From CAZPHU01 sp964419255 (GTDB lineage: Bacteria > Fibrobacterota > Chitinivibrionia > Chitinivibrionales > CAYFVL01): a DNA stretch of 64,000 nt. Position numbers and translations under genes: made by a program. The stretch covers positions 1-64,000 of the forward strand of contig CAYQOU010000004.1 in the NCBI GenBank assembly GCA_964419255.1, in the 5' to 3' direction. Of the stretch, positions 1 to 7,893 are shown piece by piece (within the stretch, counting starts at the first letter, position 1; each line of letters starts with the position of its first letter). The notes under the pieces are model-generated. The model worked only from the letters and a program-made list of their open reading frames with translations. It was not told where the DNA came from and searched no databases.

Positions 1-117
1 AACCAACATGCTAATGCTTTAAATATAGATCACCAGTTGCTCCTCCTGCAACCCCACCGCCAGTGCACGCTTTGGGAATTTACCTTGGTGCCGGCGGGTG
101 ATAAAATCAATGATTAA

Positions 118-246
118 TTATTCTTGGGTGGCATCCCTGACTAACCGAACAGATAAACCCGCACCACAAGCGTTGTTGTTTCCATCAGCAGACGGATCAA
201 GATAATCTCTCAAATTATACAGGTCGAGATCCACTCCGCGCTCGGC
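118..246 (-). pseudogene. C-terminal remnant of a FISUMP-domain protein
   Basis: Read on the minus strand, an open stretch of about 42 codons ends in GLSVRLVRDATQE and a TAA stop. The GxSVRxVRD ending is the typical C-terminus of FISUMP (Fib_succ_major, TIGR02145) domains, preceded here by an asparagine run (GNNNACGAG). The frame is closed by a TAA at 247-249, so the roughly 180 residues of domain that should precede it are missing. The same frame continues after the stop, open to a second stop at 19-21, into a stretch I do not recognise. It may be a degraded gene end, or a non-coding copy of such an end, as template repeats of diversity-generating retroelements are. The call rests on the short terminal motif only. 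Confidence 0.4.
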
Positions 247-323
247 TTAGCGGCGGTTGGACAAAAAGAGCCTAGCGAAGCGAGGAACCCTTTGGCCTAT
301 TGCCGCTTAGCCGAGCGCGGAGT
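233..323. repeat. 22-bp inverted repeat with 47-nt spacer
   Basis: The arms at 233-254 and 302-323 are reverse complements at 21 of 22 positions (one mismatch). The spacer shows no strong internal stem. The left arm overlaps the end of the FISUMP remnant reading frame. No T-run follows either side, so it is not a simple Rho-independent terminator; it may be the remains of a small mobile or palindromic element. Confidence 0.7.
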
Positions 324-423
324 TAGCTCTACCGAGGGGGACACTCCCGGGACACTCCCCTCTTTAGAATGCCTTTTTTCGTCCTCGCCGCCCTTAAGCC
401 AGAAGCTTATCCGGACTCGCGCG

Positions 424-1269
424 CTAATCAGTGACGGTAATCTCACAGTGCGCCTGTACCGAGCGCAGCGTTACCGGATCACCCTTGACTATAGCTATCG
501 TATCGTTTCCTTTTTTTATCCCTTTCACGACGATTCCGTCGATACCGGTTGACAGAACCCGCATATTACCCCTCAATGAAAACGCATCTATCATGAAGTG
601 CTCCTCCCCCTCCATCTTCTCGAGCGTGATCTTCAATGTTTCTTCGACGACGATAGATTTTTTCATGGAATCGCGATCGGCGATTTGTATCGGTGACAGA
701 AACGTTTCCATCGTATCGGTCTGTTTGATAACCTTCTGTACCATGGATGCGAGTGACGTCAAATCGGCGTTGCCATCATTGAGTGTGAACACAAAGCAGA
801 TATTGCCATACGTCCAGTACAATTTATCCATGGGCCCGGTGCGGGGCATGAGCGTGTAATCTCCGACTGGTGTATCGGATTGTCTAAACGGTATCTCCAT
901 CATGGTTGTCTGTGATGCCAGATAAACCATGAAATCCACGCTTTCGTCGAGGCTTTCGGTACTATACACCTCCACAACGACCTGCGTGCTTCTTTTGTAA
1001 AGCTCCCACTCGGTTCCCATTATTGCGGGCTTCTCAAAGTATGCTGATCCCGTTTTCAACTCCCAGCCACCGGCTTGGGCCACCCGCTGAAAAACGGAAT
1101 CCCACACAACAGAAATTGGAGATCGTTCCCTAGAGTCGGGAGGGGTAATTCCTAGAGACTGCTTTATCGAATCAAGAGAGCTATACGCATCCATAGAATA
1201 CCTTTGGTTGAATTGATTAATCTGGACAATCGGCAAACAAAACAAAACAATCATCACTGTACTAAACAC
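424..1269 (-). CDS. hypothetical exported protein coupled to the PG-binding/transglutaminase gene
   Basis: A 281-residue protein of unknown function. The start is GTG at 1269, preceded by an AAGGGTGG ribosome-binding sequence lying inside the end of the upstream gene. An ATG five codons later is the alternative. Residues 2-15 form a short hydrophobic segment that could be a signal peptide or anchor without an obvious lipobox. The rest is soluble with mixed alpha/beta composition and no catalytic motif I recognise. It begins one base after the stop of the preceding gene, so the two are translationally coupled. By position it could be an accessory or immunity partner of the larger protein; that is only inference. 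Confidence 0.75.
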   Translation of the reverse strand: MFSTVMIVLFCLPIVQINQFNQRYSMDAYSSLDSIKQSLGITPPDSRERSPISVVWDSVFQRVAQAGGWELKTGSAYFEKPAIMGTEWELYKRSTQVVVEVYSTESLDESVDFMVYLASQTTMMEIPFRQSDTPVGDYTLMPRTGPMDKLYWTYGNICFVFTLNDGNADLTSLASMVQKVIKQTDTMETFLSPIQIADRDSMKKSIVVEETLKITLEKMEGEEHFMIDAFSLRGNMRVLSTGIDGIVVKGIKKGNDTIAIVKGDPVTLRSVQAHCEITVTD

Positions 1270-1270
1270 C

Positions 1271-3277
1271 TCAAACCACCCTTGTTATTCCGGGATATTC
1301 ATCCGCCGAGGTGCCGCCCGGCCCCGGTCTGGTGTCTATGCTTGCGATTCTATACTGATCAAACGTTTCCGTTGCCTGATGCGGCCCGGCACAAGAATCT
1401 ATGATGAATCTGCCGGAAGCAGCCGCAGGAGCACCGGAAGGTTCCCTGTTTGCGGATGTATCATAGTGAGTAAATGCATGGTTTCCAAAGCCCGTGCGTC
1501 GGGTATCATCGAAGGCAATTACCGGAGTGGTGTTGTTGGACTCGAAAAACGGATTGTTACACCTACCGATGCCGATCAGATTAGTCTCGTGAATATATCC
1601 ATATGGCTGCATAAACAGCCATCCCAGCGAAATGCCCAATGCTCCGCACATCGTCTGTACGGCCGCGGCCTGATCATAGCAGTTCACCCGGCGGGTAGAG
1701 CTGATATTGGAGATGTACTGCCGCAATCGAAACGGCCGATTGCCGAGAGGGCTTCCACCAAAATGCGGCGCCCCCCGCATGGTATCATAGCGATATCCGA
1801 TTGCATGGCAATAGGCACTCACGGCTGATGCCGCATCGCGCTTGGTAGACTGATTATCTATGGACGCCTCGGCACACAGCATTCTCAACACTTCGATCCA
1901 TACACCGGTGGAATCAAACATGGGGGCGGGATCATCCAGAATAGAGAAGATTTCTACCCGCGTCCGCCCACAATCCATTCTCTCACCATTTTGCGTACTC
2001 AGTCGCCACTGGATATCACCACCATGCCGGGTGATTGCGCTCGGCCGTGAGGTCGCGGCGATTGTAACGGTCTGCTCTCCGATGGTATTGTCGCACTGCC
2101 CTTCAAACGACCATGCCCCCAGGAGACCTTTAAGAGTTAACGGCCCGGGATTGCTAGCCGCCGTTGTAATATCGATGGTCACATCCAGCGTGCAGGTCTC
2201 TCCCGTTTTAAACACGACGGCCCGTAACGATCCGTCTCCATCGTTCACATTCGTCCCGTTTTCCCAATGGGGTGCACTGATCGGATTGTTATTCAATGCC
2301 GCTGATATGCTGCTGTTAAATGAAAGAGTTTTTATCACCGCCATCAGACTCGTAGAAAGAAACACCCCAGCCAAGTCGACAGGAGTCGCGGGAATGTCGT
2401 TTCTGTTCACGGCTTTTGAATCATAATATTCACATTCCTCCAGAGTCAGGGCGCGGTTTACATCCGAAGGCTTTATAAGATCAGGTGCATTGTCTGCATT
2501 ATGAAAGATCAGCTCCACTCGTCGATCCTCACGATTCCTTTCGTTCGAGGCAGTTGCCCCACCGCGGCAGAACGATTCGCCGCATCCATACACCCCTTTT
2601 CCGTCATACCCATAGCGTAACGACGGGCATTCTTCCCCCTCCTGGAAATCGGTATATACTTTTACGATAATATACCTGATCACGAAAAATATCGCTTCCC
2701 AAGTCTGAGGCCCGACGATTCCATCCACGGTAATGCTTTTACCGTAGCGGTGGTTGTACTCCTCCTGGAAACTTCCGACGGCTTTTTTGGTAACAGGTCC
2801 TTCGACATCATCAACGTTTCCCGGATCACAACACCAGCCGCACCGGGAACTAAGAGACTTAAGGGTACGCTGATAATCTTCAGTTTTGCTTTTCTGCATG
2901 GCTATCCGTTTCCATGTTTCTACATCATTATCAAGCAGCGCCTTCACCACTTGGGCTCTGAGTTCCGAGAGAGTGTAGTTGTAAGCGTATTCCCCTGAAG
3001 CGTCGGTATGACCAAATGCGATCAGCTCTTTATCGGGATTACTTTCCCCGTGTTCATATGCGGAGATAATTGAGCCGATCAGCTCGCCGCCATCATCCAG
3101 GCAAGTTATTGCGCTGTTATGATGGAAGAGAATACTGGAACACTCGATGACATCGACAGAGATGGTTTTTGTGTGAAGTATGAAATCATACCTTTCACCT
3201 GATTTAATCTTGTAGGAAAAAGATCCTTCTCGTGCCTTTTTCCGAACAGTACTATAATTCAAGTGTATCGTATTCAT
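1271..3277 (-). CDS. OmpA-like / peptidoglycan-binding / transglutaminase-like multidomain protein
   Basis: A 668-residue protein. Residues about 45-115 resemble an OmpA-like fold (GHTDASGEYAYN at 89-100). Residues about 136-205 form a PG_binding_1 repeat (GPVTKKAVGSFQ, VDGIVGPQTW), followed by the RRVELIF motif at 252-258. About 270-450 is a beta-rich region with several Cys. The C-terminal part (460-668) looks like a papain-like transglutaminase domain with candidate catalytic Cys533 (VNCYDQA), His600 (GNHAF) and Asp627 (IIDSC). No signal peptide is seen. OmpA plus PG-binding modules of this kind often occur beside VgrG/PAAR genes of contractile secretion systems in Proteobacteria and Myxococcota, so an exported cell-wall-targeted effector is possible, but no secretion genes lie nearby. 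Start ATG has AGGA seven bases upstream. Confidence 0.7.
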   Translation of the reverse strand: MNTIHLNYSTVRKKAREGSFSYKIKSGERYDFILHTKTISVDVIECSSILFHHNSAITCLDDGGELIGSIISAYEHGESNPDKELIAFGHTDASGEYAYNYTLSELRAQVVKALLDNDVETWKRIAMQKSKTEDYQRTLKSLSSRCGWCCDPGNVDDVEGPVTKKAVGSFQEEYNHRYGKSITVDGIVGPQTWEAIFFVIRYIIVKVYTDFQEGEECPSLRYGYDGKGVYGCGESFCRGGATASNERNREDRRVELIFHNADNAPDLIKPSDVNRALTLEECEYYDSKAVNRNDIPATPVDLAGVFLSTSLMAVIKTLSFNSSISAALNNNPISAPHWENGTNVNDGDGSLRAVVFKTGETCTLDVTIDITTAASNPGPLTLKGLLGAWSFEGQCDNTIGEQTVTIAATSRPSAITRHGGDIQWRLSTQNGERMDCGRTRVEIFSILDDPAPMFDSTGVWIEVLRMLCAEASIDNQSTKRDAASAVSAYCHAIGYRYDTMRGAPHFGGSPLGNRPFRLRQYISNISSTRRVNCYDQAAAVQTMCGALGISLGWLFMQPYGYIHETNLIGIGRCNNPFFESNNTTPVIAFDDTRRTGFGNHAFTHYDTSANREPSGAPAAASGRFIIDSCAGPHQATETFDQYRIASIDTRPGPGGTSADEYPGITRVV

Positions 3278-3456
3278 AGCAGTCCTGGTTAAGTGAAACT
3301 ATGCAACAGGGTGATTATAGGTAAAAAGAATGTGAATTCTATTTTTTCAAATATAAATAACCTCCACCATGGTTTGTTCGATCTTGACACGCTACCGATT
3401 TCAGCTCACTTGTTTTTCTCTATTCACTGATCACCGCCCACCAACCACTATTGTTT

Positions 3457-3897
3457 TTACCCGGGCGTAGCCATCTCGTACAGCTGACTCTCACCGATCG
3501 AATTGTACCCGTAGTCGGCGACAAACCGCTCAGCCTCACCGACATCGGCGACCTCTATGCAGTAGACCGCCTTTTTTCCCGGCTCCACCACAAAGCCGTA
3601 GGCATCAAGAACGTTTACATCCTTTTCGGCCAGTATACCCATAAAAGAGGCCAGACCGCCAGGGCGGTCTGCTATTTCTACCGCCATGATCTTTTTGAGG
3701 GAGCAGGCAAATCCGGCATCCACCAGCACCAGACGCGCCTTCCGCGGATCGTTCACCAGCATCTTTACAATACCGAAATCTCCCCGATCCTGAATGATTA
3801 TCGCCAGCAGATTGATACCGGCTTCTCCGACAATCTTTGTCACCTTCTGTATCCTGCCCGGACGATTATCCACAAATACATGGACCTGTTCTACCAT
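3457..3897 (-). CDS. tandem ACT-domain amino-acid-binding protein
   Basis: A 146-residue protein made of two ACT domains. The first (about 1-65) carries NRPGRIQKVTKIVGEAGINL and the second (about 70-140) carries DRPGGLASFMGILAEKDVNV, each with the ligand-loop Gly. ACT domains bind amino acids and signal allosterically. Stand-alone pairs of this type are commonly encoded next to phenylacetate-CoA ligase and indolepyruvate oxidoreductase genes, as here. It is the last gene of the operon, starting 12 bp after paaK with AAAGGA eight bases upstream of ATG. A likely role is sensing aromatic amino acids for the pathway; the ligand cannot be told from sequence. Confidence 0.9.
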   Translation of the reverse strand: MVEQVHVFVDNRPGRIQKVTKIVGEAGINLLAIIIQDRGDFGIVKMLVNDPRKARLVLVDAGFACSLKKIMAVEIADRPGGLASFMGILAEKDVNVLDAYGFVVEPGKKAVYCIEVADVGEAERFVADYGYNSIGESQLYEMATPG

Positions 3898-3909
3898 ATG
3901 CTTTTTCCT

Positions 3910-5220
3910 TTACTCCTGGGGACGGTTGTCGATGACGCGTACTGCTTTTCCCTCGGTGACCGGAAGCCCGCACGGCTCGTGCAGCTCCACTATGGGATTG
4001 ATCAGAATAGCCGCCTTGAGCATCTCCCGCAGGCGGTTTCTCAACGACTCGAGCTCCGATACCTCACCGGTGAACAGCTTCGAGTAGATTTCAGTTTTAA
4101 CCGTCATGCGGTCAAGCGAGCCCTTCTTATCGATCTGAATGCAGTAGTTGGTACCAACCTCGGGTACTTTCATGAGAAGCTCTTCGATCTGGGAGGGGAA
4201 GATATTCACTCCGTTGACAATAAGCATATCGTCGTTGCGGCCTTTCATCCGGCTGAGCCGGCGGTGTGTTCTACCGCACGGACACTCCCCCGGCAGGATC
4301 ATCGACAGATCGCGGGTGCGATAGCGAAGAAGCGGTGTGGCAGTTCTCTGCAGGGTGGTAAAAACAATCTCCCCTTCTTGCCCATCCTCCAGCGATTCAC
4401 CGGTGTCCGGATCGATGATTTCCATCAGGTAGGCATCTTCCCAAACGTGCATACCCTCTTTGTAAACACATTCGAAGGCGACGCCCGGACCATTCATTTC
4501 ACTGAGTCCGTAAGAGTTGTATACATCGATATCAAACAGCTCCTCGATCTTGCGGCGTGTATTTTCACTATACGGCTCGGCCCCCAGATACGCTTTCTTC
4601 AAAGGAAGAGCCTTGGGATCTTTTCCGCTGATTTGCAGGCCGTTTGCTATATGCAGCATGTAGCTGGGCGTGGCATGAATGATGGTGGTATGGAAATCCT
4701 GCATCAGCTTCAACTGACGGCTGGTGTTTCCGGAGCTGGCCGGTATGACCAGAAGCCCCGCCTTTTCGGCACCATAGTGCATCCCCAGACCACCGGTGAA
4801 AAGACCGTAGGTGGTCATGTTCTGAAATACATCCGTGGGGGTCGCACCGCTGGCCACCATGCACCGGGCGACAAGCTCGGTCCAGCTGTCGATATCCTGC
4901 CGGGTGTGGTAGATCACCGTCGGTGTGCCGGTCGTGCCGCTTGAAACATGAAGTCGTACGACCTCATCCAGCTCACAGGAGAGCATCCCGTGCGGAAAAG
5001 CCTCACGCAGGTCATCTTTTGTCGTAAAGGGTATCTTATGAAGATCCTCCAGAGTCCGAATGTCCTGTGGTGAACCGATTCCGGCTTTCCCTAACCGTCG
5101 CTTGTAGAAAGGAGTTTTCAACGCATTGCCGACAGACCATCTCAGCGATTCCAGTTGGTTGTGTTTCAGCCTTTGGGCATCCAGGGTTTCCGCCTGTTTA
5201 TTCCAATATGTAACTTTCAT
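3910..5220 (-). CDS. paaK: phenylacetate--CoA ligase
   Basis: A 436-residue AMP-forming ligase that activates phenylacetate or another aryl acetate with CoA and ATP, or runs in reverse to make ATP from arylacetyl-CoA. It has the P-loop SSGTTGTPTVIYHT (about 92-105), the YGLSEMNGPG adenylate motif (about 237-246), and a C-terminal domain with GRNDDMLIVNGVNIFPSQ. The length is normal for the PaaK family. It lies between the symporter and the ACT-domain gene in an operon with iorA and iorB, whose product (arylacetyl-CoA) it would hydrolyse to arylacetate with ATP gain in amino-acid fermentation, or supply in reverse for biosynthesis. The RBS upstream of the ATG is weak. Confidence 0.95.
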   Translation of the reverse strand: MKVTYWNKQAETLDAQRLKHNQLESLRWSVGNALKTPFYKRRLGKAGIGSPQDIRTLEDLHKIPFTTKDDLREAFPHGMLSCELDEVVRLHVSSGTTGTPTVIYHTRQDIDSWTELVARCMVASGATPTDVFQNMTTYGLFTGGLGMHYGAEKAGLLVIPASSGNTSRQLKLMQDFHTTIIHATPSYMLHIANGLQISGKDPKALPLKKAYLGAEPYSENTRRKIEELFDIDVYNSYGLSEMNGPGVAFECVYKEGMHVWEDAYLMEIIDPDTGESLEDGQEGEIVFTTLQRTATPLLRYRTRDLSMILPGECPCGRTHRRLSRMKGRNDDMLIVNGVNIFPSQIEELLMKVPEVGTNYCIQIDKKGSLDRMTVKTEIYSKLFTGEVSELESLRNRLREMLKAAILINPIVELHEPCGLPVTEGKAVRVIDNRPQE

Positions 5221-5258
5221 TATCAGTCAGACTCTCTATGTTTAACTCTATCTTCAGA

Positions 5259-6848
5259 TCACGAAACCGGTTGCATCTGTTCCGCAGGCTTTCTCGCTAC
5301 ATTTTGACCACCCTCTGTGTTATCGGGGCTACATTTTTCTGTTATATACATCCCCGTTTCGGTGACATCCAATACGGCATCATCGGGCTTTCTGGTCATC
5401 AGACTTACCACTGCGAAAGTCAATGCCGCGGCGCCAAAGGAGATCACGCTGAAGTGCACCGGCAGCTTATAGTAGAAGAAGTGAACCGCTCCGGATACGA
5501 TTGCGCCCACAAATCCGACGCTCATGGTAGCGATACTTGCCTCCTTTGTTCCCCGACGCCAGTACAGCCCACCGAGGAGCGGAACAAAAAAGCAGCTGAA
5601 CATCACCCCGATTCCGACCCAGATAAGAAAAGCCAGAAGCTTGGGCGGGTTGATCGCGAGGGTAACGGTTAGAACCGTTGCAACCATCACCGCGATTCTG
5701 TTTACCCGCTGAATGTGCCGATCGTCGGCATCTGGACGAATATACTTTTTGTACAGATCCCAGCTGACACAGTTTCCGATCGTCAGAAGCAGCCTGTCGG
5801 TGGTCGACATCACCGCGGCAAGAATCACGGTGCCGACAAATACCCACAGATATTTGGCCAGCACAAACTCTATACCCGCGATAAAGGCAAAATCGGGTTT
5901 ATCCACCGAGAGTACCCCCTGGTGGTCGAGGGCGCGGACTGCAAACCCGCTGACCTTGATAAGCGCCATTACCACGAAGTAGATGGCAAAAACCAGAAGC
6001 GGCGCCCACTTGAAAAACTGCTTTTTCTTTACTGCAAGCACGTTGTTTATGATATGCGGCGCTGAGGCCAGACCAAATGTCAGGAAAAGGGAAAAAGAGG
6101 CGATAAACGCCGGCGTTGCAAAGGCATAGGCTGCTTTGGGTGGATGCATCTGCGGATAAAACGCATGCACCATGTCGGGATCTATGGAGCCGATAACGGA
6201 GTTGAACTGAGGGATTTTTGCGATTATCATCGGACAGAGCACAATTACTCCCGCAATAATCATCGCACTCTGTAAAATAGTGGTGAACGCGACCGCATAC
6301 ATGCCGCCCAGAACCACATAGGCCATAATAATCAGCGCCGAGACGATCAGTGAGGTTACATGGTTGAGGTTAAGCAGCCACTGAAGCACAATACTTATGG
6401 CGGTGTATTGTCCGACCAGGTAAACAAATGATACGAAAAGCACAAACACCGAGGAGAGGACTCGCATGGAGTGATTGCTGTAGTATCGTTCACAGAAATA
6501 ATCCTCCAGGGTCATGTAGTCGCGCTTTTCGGCCAGTCGGCTGAGCTTGACACCAAAAAGAATAAGACAGGCACTGGAGCTCAGCGGCACGAACAACTGC
6601 TCCCAAAACGTGGGCCATCCCCCGATATAGCCCAGCCCCGATACCCCCAGAAGCGTCATGCCGCTTGCGGTGGAGCCGACCATCAGAAACACAAACACCC
6701 AAAACCCCAGCTTGCGGCCGGCGACAATATAATCCGCGGTGTTGCTGATCTTGCGGCTGGAGCGTATGCCGATGAATAGAAGCAGCCCGAAATACAACAC
6801 AACCAGGCTTACCGACAGGAGATTTTCCATGATCTGGTAATCAAACAT
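5259..6848 (-). CDS. sodium:solute symporter (SSS family)
   Basis: A 529-residue inner-membrane protein with about 13 predicted transmembrane segments. It opens with hydrophobic helices around GLLLFIGIRSSRKISNTADY and AGRKLGFWVFVFLMVGSTAS, typical of SSS transporters (proline, pantothenate or carboxylate uptake with Na+). The ATG at 6848 is preferred; GTG at 6857 and ATG at 6830 are alternatives. Its place among iorAB, paaK and the ACT gene suggests it moves an aromatic amino acid, aryl acetate or related organic acid, but substrate cannot be read from sequence. The C-terminal tail (about 40 residues) is hydrophilic. The adjacent 28-residue peptide gene upstream may encode a small subunit. 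Confidence 0.9.
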   Translation of the reverse strand: MFDYQIMENLLSVSLVVLYFGLLLFIGIRSSRKISNTADYIVAGRKLGFWVFVFLMVGSTASGMTLLGVSGLGYIGGWPTFWEQLFVPLSSSACLILFGVKLSRLAEKRDYMTLEDYFCERYYSNHSMRVLSSVFVLFVSFVYLVGQYTAISIVLQWLLNLNHVTSLIVSALIIMAYVVLGGMYAVAFTTILQSAMIIAGVIVLCPMIIAKIPQFNSVIGSIDPDMVHAFYPQMHPPKAAYAFATPAFIASFSLFLTFGLASAPHIINNVLAVKKKQFFKWAPLLVFAIYFVVMALIKVSGFAVRALDHQGVLSVDKPDFAFIAGIEFVLAKYLWVFVGTVILAAVMSTTDRLLLTIGNCVSWDLYKKYIRPDADDRHIQRVNRIAVMVATVLTVTLAINPPKLLAFLIWVGIGVMFSCFFVPLLGGLYWRRGTKEASIATMSVGFVGAIVSGAVHFFYYKLPVHFSVISFGAAALTFAVVSLMTRKPDDAVLDVTETGMYITEKCSPDNTEGGQNVARKPAEQMQPVS

Positions 6849-6966
6849 AGTCACCACATTCTGTGAGATGTGAAAAAAGTCAACTTTTTTCCGAATATTA
6901 CCGGTAGTACACTCAGGTATCGTATGTCATACCGTACGCCTGTCAAGCTTCAGCGATGATAATACG

Positions 6967-7113
6967 GCATCCATGTTTCGTCCCGCGGCGGGATCAGCAC
7001 AGGCAGGTTCCAAATCGCGCCTGAAACAAAGCTTCTGCTGCTCCATCCGTCCCTTCTCGGGTTGGACGGGGACGGACGGGAAGAACAACAGAAGAACAAA
7101 CCATGGTTATTCC
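6967..7113 (+). repeat. dispersed intergenic repeat, copy 1
   Basis: Shares its ends with a second copy at 17061-17215: a start resembling GGYATCCATGYTTCG, a GTTCCAAA block about 40 nt in, and an end with ACAGAAGAA followed by TGGTTATTC. The interior differs between copies. This copy contains a short GC-rich palindrome (around 7050-7080). It sits between the symporter gene and the 28-residue peptide gene. No open frame of note. Confidence 0.45.
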
Positions 7114-7123
7114 AAACAGGTGA

Positions 7124-7210
7124 CTATTTATATAACAGCCCCCACAATGTCAACAACAGCAGAATCACCAAAGTCGCACCGGCAAATATCAGAACTGTAG
7201 ACAGCGGCAT
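7124..7210 (-). CDS. 28-residue single-pass membrane peptide, possible transporter small subunit
   Basis: Reading 7210 to 7124 on the minus strand gives a 28-codon frame, MPLSTVLIFAGATLVILL then LLTLWGLLYK, ending in TAG. One hydrophobic helix spans about residues 4-24, followed by a short basic end. A GGAG ribosome-binding sequence lies five bases before the ATG, and the gene begins 25 bp after the iorB stop, directly upstream of the sodium symporter on the same strand. Small one-helix partners are known for Na+-coupled transporters (for example MetS of the MetPS NSS transporter), so a role as an accessory subunit of the symporter is a reasonable inference. Too short for ordinary gene finders. 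Confidence 0.65.
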   Translation of the reverse strand: MPLSTVLIFAGATLVILLLLTLWGLLYK

Positions 7211-7235
7211 ACGTTCTCCGTTTCTGACGAGACGA

Positions 7236-7721
7236 TCAGGATTGTTTTCCCCGTTCAAATCCTTTGATAAAAACGTCTCTGTTCTCTTCAATTCTTTTGG
7301 GAATCATTGTCTGAAGGGAATCCAGCCAGATCTGCTGGTCGATCGGCAGCTTTGCGCTCAACACACCCAGCATGTAGGTATTTACAAACCGGGCATCGGA
7401 TACTGTTTTCTGAGCATCGACAAGATACTTTTCGTAATTCACTCCGTTGTGACTGAGGAAATAAGACATCCGTTTGCCTTCGTTTTCCTCGAAGCAGACA
7501 AGATAGTCGACTTTCCCCGGCTGGATAATGGGAGCATATACCTTCTCGCCGAATCTCAAGTGTGATTCAACGGAACCTCCCCGCTGAGACATCCCGTGCA
7601 CCTCTGATTTTTTCACATGGTATCCGGCTTTCAATGCCGCCAGGCTGCAGACTTCCGATGCCTTCAGCACGCCCTGACCACCTACTCCACAAAATAGAAT
7701 GTTATATGTTTTTGCTTCCAC
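7236..7721 (-). CDS. iorB: indolepyruvate:ferredoxin oxidoreductase beta subunit
   Basis: A 161-residue gamma-domain type 2-oxoacid oxidoreductase subunit. It opens with the family pattern FCGVGGQGVLKASEV and contains SEVHGMSQRGGSVESHLRFG, diagnostic of IorB and related subunits. With IorA it oxidatively decarboxylates indolepyruvate and other aryl pyruvates to arylacetyl-CoA. It is somewhat shorter than the common 190 residues, but all core motifs are present. GTG start at 7721 with AGAGGA about eight bases upstream. A 172-bp gap with a strong hairpin separates it from iorA. Confidence 0.95.
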   Translation of the reverse strand: MEAKTYNILFCGVGGQGVLKASEVCSLAALKAGYHVKKSEVHGMSQRGGSVESHLRFGEKVYAPIIQPGKVDYLVCFEENEGKRMSYFLSHNGVNYEKYLVDAQKTVSDARFVNTYMLGVLSAKLPIDQQIWLDSLQTMIPKRIEENRDVFIKGFERGKQS

Positions 7722-7762
7722 GGTATATATCCTCTTGTAAAGAAGTTAAGTTCGAATATTTT

Positions 7763-7811
7763 TACCTGAAATGTGCGATTCACTCACGGGGATTCGCTCA
7801 TTTCAGGTAAC
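7763..7811. repeat. hairpin between iorA and iorB
   Basis: A perfect 12-bp inverted repeat (7763-7774 with 7800-7811) continues, after one mismatch, into a further 4-bp pairing (7776-7779 with 7795-7798). It lies in the intercistronic gap of the iorA-iorB transcript and has no T-run directly after it on the minus strand. It may protect or process the mRNA. Read on the minus strand it starts TTACCTGAAATGAGCGA, similar to the repeats at 21715 and 63134. Confidence 0.7.
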
Positions 7812-7893
7812 ATTAACCTGCCTGCACATCACCATTATCTGGCATGCTGGACCGGCACGGTAAAGGAAAGGCACTTCATCGAAATGAAACGGT

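Noticed and set aside
3451..4944. Long plus-strand frame of 497 codons
   Set aside because: Antisense to paaK and the ACT gene, whose family motifs are clear; no RBS or domain on the plus strand.
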